DNA of 64,000 bases, from NCBI GenBank assembly GCA_018268675.1, contig JAFDWB010000032.1, forward strand, positions 104,141 through 168,140, in the 5' to 3' direction. Shown here one piece after another: positions 8,449-16,273 of this stretch; position 1 is the stretch's first letter; each line of letters opens with the position of its first letter. Under the pieces are notes generated by a model. The model was not told the DNA's origin, made no database searches, and saw only the letters and a program-made list of their open reading frames with translations. A program made the translations under genes and the position numbers. This DNA is from Actinomycetota bacterium. Its GTDB lineage: Bacteria > Actinomycetota > Thermoleophilia > Solirubrobacterales > 70-9.

Positions 8449-9491
8449 GAACGGACGGCGGGGTCCGGGTCCTTCCGAGAGCCGAGCTCGGAGGGGTCGC
8501 CGAGCGGCCAGCGCTCGACCGGGAAGTAGCAACGGGCCTCGTGTTCGGGCTCGAACTGGCGGGCGGGCGGATCCTCGGCGCCGCAGATCTCGGCCGCGCG
8601 GGGACAGCGGGGGTGAAAGCGGCAGGCTCCCGGCCGGTCGAGCGGGCTCGGGATCTCGCCCTCGAGGACGATCGGCTTGCGGGCCCGCGCCAGCTTCGGG
8701 TCGGCGATCGGGACCGCCGCCATCAGCGAGGCGGAATAGGGGTGGCGAGGGTGGCGATAGACGTCCTCGCAACGCCCGCGCTCGGTGATCTGACCGAGGT
8801 ACATCACGCAGATGCGGTCGGAGACGTGGCGCACGACGTCGAGGTCGTGCGCGATGAAGATGTAGGTCAGCCCGAACTCGCCCTGGAGGTCGCTCAGCAG
8901 GTTGAGGATCTGGGCTTGCACCGAGACGTCCAGCGCGGTGACCGGCTCGTCGCAGACGATCAGCTTCGGCTCGAGCGCGAGCGCGCGGGCGATGCCGATC
9001 CGCTGGCGCTGCCCCCCGGAGAACTCGTGCGGGTAGCGGTCGTGGTGCTCGGGGCGCAGCCCCACCCGGTCGAGCAGCTCCTCGACCCGGTGGCGGATCC
9101 CGCCCTCCGGCCGGCGCTTAAAGTTTTCCAGCGGTTCGGCGATGATGTCGCCGACGCGCATGTGCGGGTTCAGCGACTCGTAGGGGTCCTGGAAGACCAT
9201 CATGAGGTCGCTGCGCACGTCGCGCATCTCGCGCCGTGAAAGGTGGGTGATGTCGCGGCCCTCGAACTCGATCCGCCCCGACTCGACGTCGAGCAGGCGC
9301 ATGATGCAGCGGGCGAGGGTCGACTTGCCGCAGCCCGATTCGCCGACGATCCCCAGGGTCTCCCCGGGCCGCACGTCGAAGCTGACCCCGTCGACCGCGC
9401 GCACGGTCCCGATCTCGCGGCCGAACACCGCGCCGCGTTTGACCGGGAAGTCCTTGACCAGGTCCTCGACGACCAGCAGCGGCTCGCTCAT
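8442..9491 (-). CDS. Oligopeptide-type ABC transporter ATPase, OppF-like
   Basis: A 349-residue ABC ATPase. The Walker A G-E-S-G-C-G-K-S, the Q-loop F-Q-D-P-Y-E-S-L, the signature S-G-G-Q-R-Q-R and Walker B L-I-V-C-D-E are all present, followed by the OppF/DppF C-terminal cysteine-containing region (C-R-F-H-P-R-C-P) typical of this family. Its ATG overlaps the stop of the oppD-like gene by four bases. It should energise the permeases encoded at 3581-5598. The pair is transcribed as its own operon behind an operator of the same type. Confidence 0.9.
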   Translation of the reverse strand: MSEPLLVVEDLVKDFPVKRGAVFGREIGTVRAVDGVSFDVRPGETLGIVGESGCGKSTLARCIMRLLDVESGRIEFEGRDITHLSRREMRDVRSDLMMVFQDPYESLNPHMRVGDIIAEPLENFKRRPEGGIRHRVEELLDRVGLRPEHHDRYPHEFSGGQRQRIGIARALALEPKLIVCDEPVTALDVSVQAQILNLLSDLQGEFGLTYIFIAHDLDVVRHVSDRICVMYLGQITERGRCEDVYRHPRHPYSASLMAAVPIADPKLARARKPIVLEGEIPSPLDRPGACRFHPRCPRAAEICGAEDPPARQFEPEHEARCYFPVERWPLGDPSELGSRKDPDPAVRSA

Positions 9492-10501
9492 CGGGACACC
9501 GCCGGTGCCGAGGCGAGGCCCTGACCGTGGGCGCGCTTCCGCTCTGCCGGGAGGTGGCAGGCATCGAGATGCCCGCCGTCGTCACCCTCGGGCCGCAGCG
9601 CGGGCGGCTCGGTGCGGCACTTGTCCATCGCCACCGGGCAGCGGGGGTGGAAGCGACAGCCACCGGGCAGCTCGGTGAGCGACGGCGGGGTGCCGGGGAT
9701 CGACCGCAGCCGGCCGGACGTCGCCCGGCTCGGCATCGAGTCGAGCAGGCCCCAGGTGTAGGGATGGCGCGGGGACTCGAAGATCTCGTCGACGGGCGCG
9801 CGCTCGACGATCCTGCCGCCGTACATGACGGCGACGTCGTCGCAGATCTCGGCGACCACCCCGAGGTCGTGGGTGATCAGCATGATCGCCGAGTCGAACT
9901 CGGCACGCAGCCGGCGCAGCAAGACGAGGATCTGAGCCTGCGTGGTGACGTCGAGCGCGGTCGTCGGCTCGTCGGCGATCAGCACCGACGGGTTGTTGGC
10001 GAGCGCCATCGCGATCATCACCCGCTGCCGCATCCCGCCCGAGAACTGGTGGGGATAGTCGTCGAGGCGGGTGGCCGGTTGGGCGATCCCGACCGCGCCG
10101 AGCATGTCGCGCGCCCGCTCGCGGACCTGGGCGCGGGGGATGTCGTTGTGGAGGCGGATCATCTCTTCGAGCTGCCAGCCGACCGTGTAGACCGGGTTCA
10201 GGCTCGTCGTCGGGTCCTGGAAGATCATCGCGATCTCACCGCCGCGCAGCCGCCGCAGCTCGGCATCGGCGGCCGTCACCAGGTCGACCCCGTTCAACAG
10301 CGCCTGGCCTTCGACCCGCACGCCGCGCGGCAGCAGCCGCATCAGCGAGAGGCTGGTGACCGACTTGCCGGAGCCCGACTCCCCGACCAGGCCGAGGACC
10401 CGGCCGCGCTCGAGCGTGAAGGAGACGCCGTCGACCGCGCAGGCGGCGCCTTCCCGCGTCTGAAAGGTGGTTCGGAGCTCTCGTACGTCGAGGACGGTCA
10501 T
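9488..10501 (-). CDS. Oligopeptide-type ABC transporter ATPase, OppD-like
   Basis: A 337-residue ABC ATPase with Walker A G-E-S-G-S-G-K-S, signature S-G-G-M-R-Q-R, Walker [13 protein letters not shown] and the D-loop/H-loop that follow. The C-terminal C-R-F-H-P-R-C-P cluster marks the OppD/DppD family. I chose ATG 10501 (M-T-V-L-D-V-R) since the family begins there; ATG 10522 would add seven residues. It is the first gene of a two-gene leftward operon with a recognisable promoter (10549-10578) that contains an operator in its spacer. Confidence 0.9.
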   Translation of the reverse strand: MTVLDVRELRTTFQTREGAACAVDGVSFTLERGRVLGLVGESGSGKSVTSLSLMRLLPRGVRVEGQALLNGVDLVTAADAELRRLRGGEIAMIFQDPTTSLNPVYTVGWQLEEMIRLHNDIPRAQVRERARDMLGAVGIAQPATRLDDYPHQFSGGMRQRVMIAMALANNPSVLIADEPTTALDVTTQAQILVLLRRLRAEFDSAIMLITHDLGVVAEICDDVAVMYGGRIVERAPVDEIFESPRHPYTWGLLDSMPSRATSGRLRSIPGTPPSLTELPGGCRFHPRCPVAMDKCRTEPPALRPEGDDGGHLDACHLPAERKRAHGQGLASAPAVSR

Positions 10502-10548
10502 GGTCGGCAATCCCTGTGGCAAGCCGCCGGCGCTCGGCGACGATCTGC

Positions 10549-10578
10549 AATATACCCTGACGGAAATCGGTTTCGCAA
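10549..10578 (-). promoter_or_regulatory. Promoter of oppDF with operator in the spacer
   Basis: On the minus strand TTGCGA (10573-10578), an 18-base spacer and TATATT (10549-10554). The spacer holds the operator copy at 10563-10574, so repressor and polymerase would exclude each other. A plus-strand TATACC (10551-10556) could serve as -10 for the SMP-30 gene. Confidence 0.6.
10563..10574. promoter_or_regulatory. LacI-type operator between oppD and SMP-30 genes
   Basis: GAAATCGGTTTC, one base from the cluster consensus. It lies between divergent genes and should control both the ATPase operon and the lactonase gene. Confidence 0.7.
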
Positions 10579-10590
10579 GTTTCGCGACTC

Positions 10591-11496
10591 ATGCCCCCGC
10601 TCCCACCGAGACCCCGCCGCCGATCGGCCCCGGGCACGCCCACCCCGGTTCCCGGCGTCCCGCGCTGTCGACTGGGGGAGAGCCCGGCCTGGGACGCTGC
10701 CGCCCGTCGGGTGACCTGGGTCGACGTCCACGGCGAAGCCGTCCACCGGCTCGATCCGGAGAGTGGACGGTGCGCCACCACGGCGATCGGCGAGCGCCTC
10801 GGCGCCGCCGCGCCGGCGGCGGGGGGAGGGATGGTGATCGCCGCCCGCAGCGGCTTCCTGCGGCTCGGGGAGACCGGCGGGCTGGTGCGGCTGGCCGAGG
10901 TCGAGGCCGCGCCGCGGACCCGGATGAATGACGGCAAGTGCGACCCGCGGGGGCGCTTCTGGGCGGGGTCGATGTCGGAGGTCGACGAGCCGACCGCGGC
11001 GCTCTACTGCCTCTCGCCCGACGGTACCGTGCGGCGGCGCCTCGGCGGCATCGTGGTCTCCAACGGGATCGGCTGGTCACCCGACGGCGCCACCATGTAC
11101 TACGTCGACAGCGGCCGCGGGCGAGTCGACCAGCTCGAGTTCGACCTCCGGTCCGGCGAGCTCGGGGAGCGCCGGCCGCTGGTCGGGATCCCGCCCGAGC
11201 AGGGCGTGCCCGACGGCCTCGCGGTGGACGTCGAAGGCTGCGTCTGGGTGGCCCTGTTCGGCGGCGGCACCCTGCGCCGCTTCCTCGCCGACGGAAGACC
11301 GGCGGGCCAACTCCGCCTCCCGGCCCCCCTCGTCACCAGCTGCGCCTTCGCCGGCCCCTCCCTCGAAGATCTCTACATCACGACCGCCGCCCACCTGCCC
11401 GCCGCCGCCCGCTCGCCGCTGTCAGGCGCCCTCTTCCGCTGCCGCCCCCCGACGCCCGGGCTACCGGTCGCCCCGTTCGCGTCGAGCTCGCGGTGA
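10591..11496 (+). CDS. SMP-30/gluconolactonase-family lactonase
   Basis: A 301-residue six-bladed propeller of the SMP-30/gluconolactonase/LRE family, which opens sugar lactones. The metal-ligand glutamate sits in L-G-E-S-P (about residues 28-32). R-M-N-D-G-K-C-D, the S-N-G-I-G-W-S-P-D stretch and P-D-G-L-A-V-D supply the other ligands. There is no signal peptide. The first 20 residues are proline/arginine-rich and may not be translated; no strong ribosome site precedes ATG 10591. A lactonase in this regulon suggests that the imported sugar is oxidised to an aldonolactone (inference). Confidence 0.85.
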   Translation: MPPLPPRPRRRSAPGTPTPVPGVPRCRLGESPAWDAAARRVTWVDVHGEAVHRLDPESGRCATTAIGERLGAAAPAAGGGMVIAARSGFLRLGETGGLVRLAEVEAAPRTRMNDGKCDPRGRFWAGSMSEVDEPTAALYCLSPDGTVRRRLGGIVVSNGIGWSPDGATMYYVDSGRGRVDQLEFDLRSGELGERRPLVGIPPEQGVPDGLAVDVEGCVWVALFGGGTLRRFLADGRPAGQLRLPAPLVTSCAFAGPSLEDLYITTAAHLPAAARSPLSGALFRCRPPTPGLPVAPFASSSR

Positions 11497-11557
11497 TCCT
11501 CGGTGGCGTGGGAGGTCCGTCCGTCTTCCCCACGCCTTCCCATTGCTCAGGACTTTG

Positions 11558-11600
11558 CTGTGGAGAGAAAGTCGCTCTATACGCGACTAAAGCTCCACAG
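11558..11600. terminator. Two-part hairpin between converging genes
   Basis: Outer stem CTGTGGAG (11558-11565) with CTCCACAG (11593-11600), inner stem AGTCGC (11570-11575) with GCGACT (11583-11588). It lies 60 bases after the lactonase stop and just beyond the end of the next leftward gene, so a bidirectional terminator is likely. There is no T-run. Confidence 0.5.
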
Positions 11601-11638
11601 GCGCCCGGTGACGCACCTCGGACGGCCGCCGGCGCCCC

Positions 11639-12754
11639 CTACCGCCCATCGATCGCCGCATTTGCCCGAACTCTTCCGTCCTCGAGCAGGACCAGGTGGT
11701 CGGCGAGGTGGGCGACGGTGCAGACGTGGTTGGGGATGACCGCGACCACGTCGCCGAGGCGGGGGGCGGAGGCGCCGGGAGGGATCGGGACGACCGCGTG
11801 GTAGTCGAAGACGCGCGTCACCCGTAGGTTCGGGTAGCGGGCGAGGAGGCCGTGGCCGGGGAGCCACTCGGGCCGGTCGCGGCCGAGCGCCTTGGCGCCG
11901 GCGTCGAGGACGAGCTGGCCCGGGACCGCCGTGCTGATCACGGTGGCGGCGACCGCCAGGGCCACGTCGGCTTCGCTCGCCGCCCCGAGCGCGACCTGCT
12001 GGAGATCGTGGAAGACGTAGGTGCCCGGCCGCAGCTCGGTCAGCCCGTCGGCCGGATGCGGGGCGGTCGGCGTCGAACCGCCGCTGACGACCGGGGACTC
12101 GAAGCCTGCCGCCGCGAGGGAGGCGACGGCCGCCCGCAGCGCCGCGGCCTGGTCGGCCGCGGCCTGCGCCGGCGCGGCCGGCGAGGAGTAGGCGTGGCCA
12201 GGGTAGGTGAACACCCCGGCGACCGCCAGCCCCTGCCGGGCCGCGACGCCGGCCAGCTCCCCGGCCCGCCCGGGCTCGACGCCGGAGCGATGGTGCCCGC
12301 AATCGACCTCGATCAGCACCCGCAGCGGGCGCCCGGAGCCCGCCACCGCGGCGGCGAGCCGCGCCGCGGCCGCGGCGCCGTCGAGGCCGACGGTCAGCCG
12401 CGACCCTTCGTGCAGCGCCCGCAGCCGCGGCGCGGTTCCCGCGTCCGCCCAGAGCGGCGCGGCGATCAGGAGGTCGTCGAAGCCGGCGGCGGCGAAGCGC
12501 TCCCCCATCCCCAGGGTGCCGACGGTCAACCCGTCCATCCCCGCCTCGCGCTGCATGCCGGCCAGCGCGGTCGAGCTGTGGGTCTTCACGTGCGGCCGCA
12601 GCCGGATCCCCGCGGCCGCGGTCTGCGCCCGCTGCGCGGCGAGGTTGGCGCGCAGGGTCGGCAGGTCGACCACCGCGCACGGCGTCCGCAGGCCCACGGG
12701 GAGGTTGACCAGCCCGGGGGCGAACGGAGAGGCCGCTACAGAAACCGGTTTCAC
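11639..12754 (-). CDS. D-threonine aldolase / D-serine dehydratase-like PLP enzyme
   Basis: A 371-residue fold-type III PLP enzyme: an alanine-racemase-like barrel plus a D-serine-dehydratase-like C-terminal domain. The PLP lysine is in R-P-H-V-K-T-H (about residues 53-59). The zinc-type H-x-C motif is in I-P-N-H-V-C near residue 346. Such enzymes deaminate D-serine or split D-threonine and other D-3-hydroxy-amino acids. The frame opens with GTG 12754, and the operator occupies codons 1-5. A TAGCGT -10 lies seven bases before this GTG, which favours a leaderless message. A second candidate start is GTG 12697, just before the conserved region. Confidence 0.82.
   Translation of the reverse strand: MKPVSVAASPFAPGLVNLPVGLRTPCAVVDLPTLRANLAAQRAQTAAAGIRLRPHVKTHSSTALAGMQREAGMDGLTVGTLGMGERFAAAGFDDLLIAAPLWADAGTAPRLRALHEGSRLTVGLDGAAAAARLAAAVAGSGRPLRVLIEVDCGHHRSGVEPGRAGELAGVAARQGLAVAGVFTYPGHAYSSPAAPAQAAADQAAALRAAVASLAAAGFESPVVSGGSTPTAPHPADGLTELRPGTYVFHDLQQVALGAASEADVALAVAATVISTAVPGQLVLDAGAKALGRDRPEWLPGHGLLARYPNLRVTRVFDYHAVVPIPPGASAPRLGDVVAVIPNHVCTVAHLADHLVLLEDGRVRANAAIDGR
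12741..12752. promoter_or_regulatory. LacI-type operator overlapping a start codon
   Basis: An exact GAAACCGGTTTC that begins at the last base of the GTG of the PLP-enzyme gene. On the minus strand a -10-like TAGCGT (12762-12767) precedes the GTG by seven bases, so the operator would occupy about +3 to +14 of a leaderless transcript. Confidence 0.75.
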
Positions 12755-12805
12755 GATAGCGACGCTAGCAGACGGCGCGCGACCGCCCGCGCGCTCGGGG
12801 CCCCG

Positions 12806-13855
12806 CTACCGGGGCGGGGCGGTCGACTCGCGCTCGATCACCTCGGGCGCATAGTCGAGCACCCTGGACGCGGCGGCGCCGCCGAGGATCTGCTCGATCA
12901 GGGCGTCGACCGCCGCCGCGCCGAGCTCTTCGGTCGGCATCTGCACGGTGGTCAGCGCGGGACTGAGGTAGGCGGCTAGCGGCGTCTCGTCGGCGGTGAT
13001 CACCGAGAGGTCGCGGGGCACGTTCAGGTCGTGCTGGTAGGCCGTCCGCATCACCCCGACGGCCTGGACCAGCGAGGCGGTGAAGATCGCAGTCACGTCG
13101 TCGTGGTCGCCGAGCAGTGTCGCGGCCGCGCGGGCGCCGCCGTCCTCGGAGAGGCCGCCTTCGACGATCAGGTCGCCGTCGAGATCGAGTTCCTTGGCGG
13201 CTTTGCGGAAGCCGGCCGAGAGGCGCCGGGTCGAGTCGAGGCTGCCGGCGCCGGTGACGTGGGCGATCCGCGTGTGGCCGAGCTCCTTCAGATAGCCGAG
13301 CGCGGCGCGGCCGGCCAACGCTTCGTTGAGGACGACGTTGTGGCCGCTGCCGCGGACGCCGCGGTTGACGAACACGTGGGGGATGCCGCGCGTCCGCAAG
13401 GTCGCGATGAGCGGGTGGCGGGGCTGCGCCGAGGCGACCATCACGCCGTTGATCCGCCCCGTCTGCACGAGGCGCTCGACCATCTTGGTCGTTTCCCGGG
13501 GGACGAGGTCCTCGGCGGTGAGGACGGTGAAGTCGCGCTCCATCGCCCGTTTGACCGCGCCGCGGATGACGCGGGCGAAGAAGGCGTTGGTCAGGTCCGG
13601 GATCAGCAGGCTGAGGACACCGGTGTCGGCGCGGGTCAGCCCGCGGGCCGCCGCGTGAGGGCTGTAGCCGAGCCGCTCGGCCGCGTCGTGGATCCGCCGG
13701 CGCACCTCCTCGCGGGCGCGCAGGCCGGGGTGGTCGTTGAGCACGCGCGACGCCAGCGACTTGGAGACTCCGGCCTCTTCGGCGACGTCGACCAGACGCA
13801 CACGTGGGGGCGGCGCACTCGTCCGATCCCCTACACCGTTCGAGTTCTCAGCCAT
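12806..13855 (-). CDS. LacI-family transcriptional repressor
   Basis: A 349-residue LacI/GalR-family regulator. The helix-turn-helix is at about residues 20-41 (V-D-V-A-E-E-A-G-V-S) and the hinge helix follows (L-G-Y-S-P-H-A-A-A-R-G-L), with the leucine that wedges into the central CpG of the operator. The rest is the periplasmic-binding-protein-like effector domain, which points to a sugar or sugar-like inducer. It sits 30 bases after the araC-type gene, and the PLP-enzyme gene is next downstream with its own operator. It is the best candidate to bind the five GAAACCGGTTTC-type sites in 79-14783. Confidence 0.9.
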   Translation of the reverse strand: MAENSNGVGDRTSAPPPRVRLVDVAEEAGVSKSLASRVLNDHPGLRAREEVRRRIHDAAERLGYSPHAAARGLTRADTGVLSLLIPDLTNAFFARVIRGAVKRAMERDFTVLTAEDLVPRETTKMVERLVQTGRINGVMVASAQPRHPLIATLRTRGIPHVFVNRGVRGSGHNVVLNEALAGRAALGYLKELGHTRIAHVTGAGSLDSTRRLSAGFRKAAKELDLDGDLIVEGGLSEDGGARAAATLLGDHDDVTAIFTASLVQAVGVMRTAYQHDLNVPRDLSVITADETPLAAYLSPALTTVQMPTEELGAAAVDALIEQILGGAAASRVLDYAPEVIERESTAPPR

Positions 13856-13885
13856 CGGACTTGGGAGCTTAGTGTCACCGGCGCT

Positions 13886-14752
13886 TCAGGGGCCGCCGTC
13901 CCGTCGCCCCGGACCGATCGCCGCACCGCCCGCGCGGTACTCGCGCGGCGGCTCGCCCGCCAGCGCCCGGAAGCGCCGCGAGAAGTGGTACTCGTCGGCG
14001 AAGCCGAGCACCTGGGCGATCGCCGCGTGGGTCATCTGGGTGCTCCGCAGCAGGTCCTGCGCCGCCTTGACCCGCTGCTCGTCGCGGTAGCGGCCCGGCG
14101 CGACGCCGAGCTCGCGGGTGAAGCGGCGGCGGAACGTCTCGTACGGCAGGCCGCACTCGGCGGCGACCTCGGTCAGCGGGAGGGCCGCGGTGGCGTCCTC
14201 GGCGAGCAGGCGGCGACCGCGCTCGATCGGGTCGCCGTCGCCGCCGCCGCCGGCGGTCTCACCGCCGACCACGGCGCTCAGCAGGAGGAGGAACCGCAGC
14301 AGCTCCTCGAGCGCCGAGCGCGGCGTCCCGGGAGGCGGCGCGCCGACCGCGGCGCGGATCCGCTCGATCCACGGCTCCGGCGCGCCGACGTGGCGGACCG
14401 GCTGCTCGCCGCCGGGGATGCCGGCGGCGAAGAACAGGTCGAAGATCGGCCCTTCGAAGATGACGAAGACCTCGCTCCAGGTGCCGCCGTCGTCGGGCCC
14501 GTACCAGTGGCGACTCCCCGGCCGCACGACGATCGCGTCACCGGCCCCGAGCTCCGCGCGCCTGCCGGCCGGGTCGCGGTACCTGCCGTGGCCGCCGCAG
14601 ACGAGCACCAGCGCGTAGGCGTCGATCCGGCGCCAGGGGCGCTCCGGCATCGGCGGCTCGCGGGGCGCGATGACGGCGACCCGGATGCGCCCGAAGGACA
14701 TCGCCGGGGCTCCGGCGCGAAGCACGGTGGTCTCGTCCGCGGCTGCCTCCAT
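13886..14752 (-). CDS. AraC-family transcriptional regulator
   Basis: A 288-residue regulator with an N-terminal cupin-like sensor domain (R-P-G-S-R-H-W-Y-G-P around residue 90) and a C-terminal pair of helix-turn-helix motifs (P-L-T-E-V-A-A-E-C-G-L and A-I-A-Q-V-L-G-F-A-D-E-Y-H-F-S). I chose ATG 14752 because it is the first start after the shared promoter region. It is divergent from the aldehyde dehydrogenase gene, with an operator between, so LacI-type repression and AraC-type activation may be layered. The inducer is unknown. Confidence 0.88.
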   Translation of the reverse strand: MEAAADETTVLRAGAPAMSFGRIRVAVIAPREPPMPERPWRRIDAYALVLVCGGHGRYRDPAGRRAELGAGDAIVVRPGSRHWYGPDDGGTWSEVFVIFEGPIFDLFFAAGIPGGEQPVRHVGAPEPWIERIRAAVGAPPPGTPRSALEELLRFLLLLSAVVGGETAGGGGDGDPIERGRRLLAEDATAALPLTEVAAECGLPYETFRRRFTRELGVAPGRYRDEQRVKAAQDLLRSTQMTHAAIAQVLGFADEYHFSRRFRALAGEPPREYRAGGAAIGPGRRDGGP

Positions 14753-14764
14753 GTGCCCTGAAGA

Positions 14765-14783
14765 TAGGATAGAAACCGGTTTC
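14765..14783. promoter_or_regulatory. Overlapping divergent -10 boxes and LacI-type operator
   Basis: TAGGAT (14765-14770, plus strand) and its opposite-strand partner TATCCT (14766-14771, minus strand) are both good -10 boxes for the aldehyde dehydrogenase and araC genes. An exact GAAACCGGTTTC operator follows at 14772-14783. No clear -35 boxes are visible, which fits a need for an activator such as the AraC protein. Confidence 0.65.
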
Positions 14784-14803
14784 CTGCAATACTCCGCAGC
14801 GCC

Positions 14804-16273
14804 ATGATGCCCGCCGTCGAAACCCGATCCACCCCCGTCCCCCAGGGCGACACCCTCTTCGTCGCCGGGGAGTGGCGGGCTGCCGCGAGGGCCGGCGAGC
14901 GCTTCGATCCGTCGCGACCCGAGCGCTCGACCGGCCTCTTCGCGGCGGCGGCGGCCGCCGACGTGGAGGACGCCTACGCCGCCGCCGTGGCCGCGGCGCC
15001 GGCCTGGGCCGCGACCCCCGCCCCGGCCCGCGCCGAGCTGCTGCGGCGCGCGGCGGACTGCCTGGCCGCCCGCGCCGAGGCGGCGGCGCTGCGGCTGACC
15101 GCGGACATGGGCAAGGCGATCGGCGACGCCCGCGCCGAGGTGCGGCGCGGCGCGGCGATCCTCCGCTACTTCGCCGGCGAGCTCGAACAGCCGATCGGCG
15201 AGACCTACGCCAGCGCCGACCCGGCGACCGCGCTCTCGACCTTCGAGCAGCCGCTGGGGGTGGCCTGCGTGATCACGCCGTGGAACTTCCCCGTGGCGAT
15301 CCCGCTCTGGAAGCTCGCCCCGGCGATCGGGTTCGGCAACACCGTCGTCTGGAAGCCGGCCGAGGCGGCCTCGGGAAGCGCCGTGCTCCTCGCCGAGGTG
15401 CTCGCCGACGCGGGCCTGCCGGCGGGCGTGCTCAACCTGATCACCGGCCACGGGTCCGAGCTCTCCGCCGCGCTCACCGGCGCCGAACGGCTCGCGGCGA
15501 TCACCTTCACCGGCTCGGGGACGGTCGGGACGCGGCTGCGCCAGGCGGTCGCCGACCGCAACGTCAAGGTGCAGCTCGAGCTCGGCGGCAAGAACCCGGC
15601 GATCGTCCTCGCCGACGCCGATCTGGCCGACGCCGCGCTGCAGGTGACGCGCGGCGCGATGCTGGCGACGGGGCAGCGCTGCACGGCGACCAGCCGCGTC
15701 TACGTCGAGCGCCCGGTGGCCGACGAGTTCGCCCGGCTGCTGGCCGACCAGGTCGGGCGGCTCGTCGTCGGCGACCCGTTCGACGAGGCGACCCAGGTGG
15801 GGCCGCTGGCGTCGGCCGAGCAGGCCGCCACGGTCGCCGAGTACTTCGCCCTCGCCCGGGCCGAGGGGGCGCGGGTGATCGCCGGCGACCTCGCCGCCAC
15901 CGCGGAGGGCTGCTTCGCGGTCCCCACGGTGATCGCCGACGTTGCCCCCGACAGCCGCGTCGTCCGCGAGGAGGTCTTCGGCCCGCTCCTCGTCCTCTTC
16001 GTCGTCGACGACCTCGAGGACGCCCTCGGCGCCGCCAACGAGACCGACTTCGGCCTCTCCTCGGCGATCTTCACCCGCGATCTCGGCAAGGCGATGCGCT
16101 TCGTCCGCGAGACCCAGACCGGCCTCGTCCACGTCAACCGGGAGACGGCCGGGGTCGAGCCGCACGTGCCGTTCGGCGGCGTCAAGGGATCGAGCAGCCT
16201 CAGCCGGGAGCAGGGCAAGGCCGCGCGCCAGTTCTTCACCACGACGAAGACCGTGTACCTGAGGTCCACATGA
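14804..16273 (+). CDS. NAD(P)-dependent aldehyde dehydrogenase
   Basis: A 489-residue ALDH-superfamily enzyme. The cofactor region T-P-W-N-F-P, the general-base glutamate in L-E-L-G-G-K-N-P and the nucleophilic cysteine in G-Q-R-C-T-A-T-S-R are present. The last motif and overall pattern are closest to alpha-ketoglutaric-semialdehyde and succinic-semialdehyde dehydrogenases, which end several sugar-acid pathways. ATG 14804 was chosen; ATG 14807 is possible. Its stop overlaps the ATG of the FAD oxidoreductase gene (ATGA). Confidence 0.88.
   Translation: MMPAVETRSTPVPQGDTLFVAGEWRAAARAGERFDPSRPERSTGLFAAAAAADVEDAYAAAVAAAPAWAATPAPARAELLRRAADCLAARAEAAALRLTADMGKAIGDARAEVRRGAAILRYFAGELEQPIGETYASADPATALSTFEQPLGVACVITPWNFPVAIPLWKLAPAIGFGNTVVWKPAEAASGSAVLLAEVLADAGLPAGVLNLITGHGSELSAALTGAERLAAITFTGSGTVGTRLRQAVADRNVKVQLELGGKNPAIVLADADLADAALQVTRGAMLATGQRCTATSRVYVERPVADEFARLLADQVGRLVVGDPFDEATQVGPLASAEQAATVAEYFALARAEGARVIAGDLAATAEGCFAVPTVIADVAPDSRVVREEVFGPLLVLFVVDDLEDALGAANETDFGLSSAIFTRDLGKAMRFVRETQTGLVHVNRETAGVEPHVPFGGVKGSSSLSREQGKAARQFFTTTKTVYLRST

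Noticed and set aside
7162..8772. A 536-codon open frame on the minus strand
   Set aside because: It is opposite the MBL gene and runs through the lipoprotein start; composition is arginine/alanine-rich without domains, so it is a GC-driven shadow.
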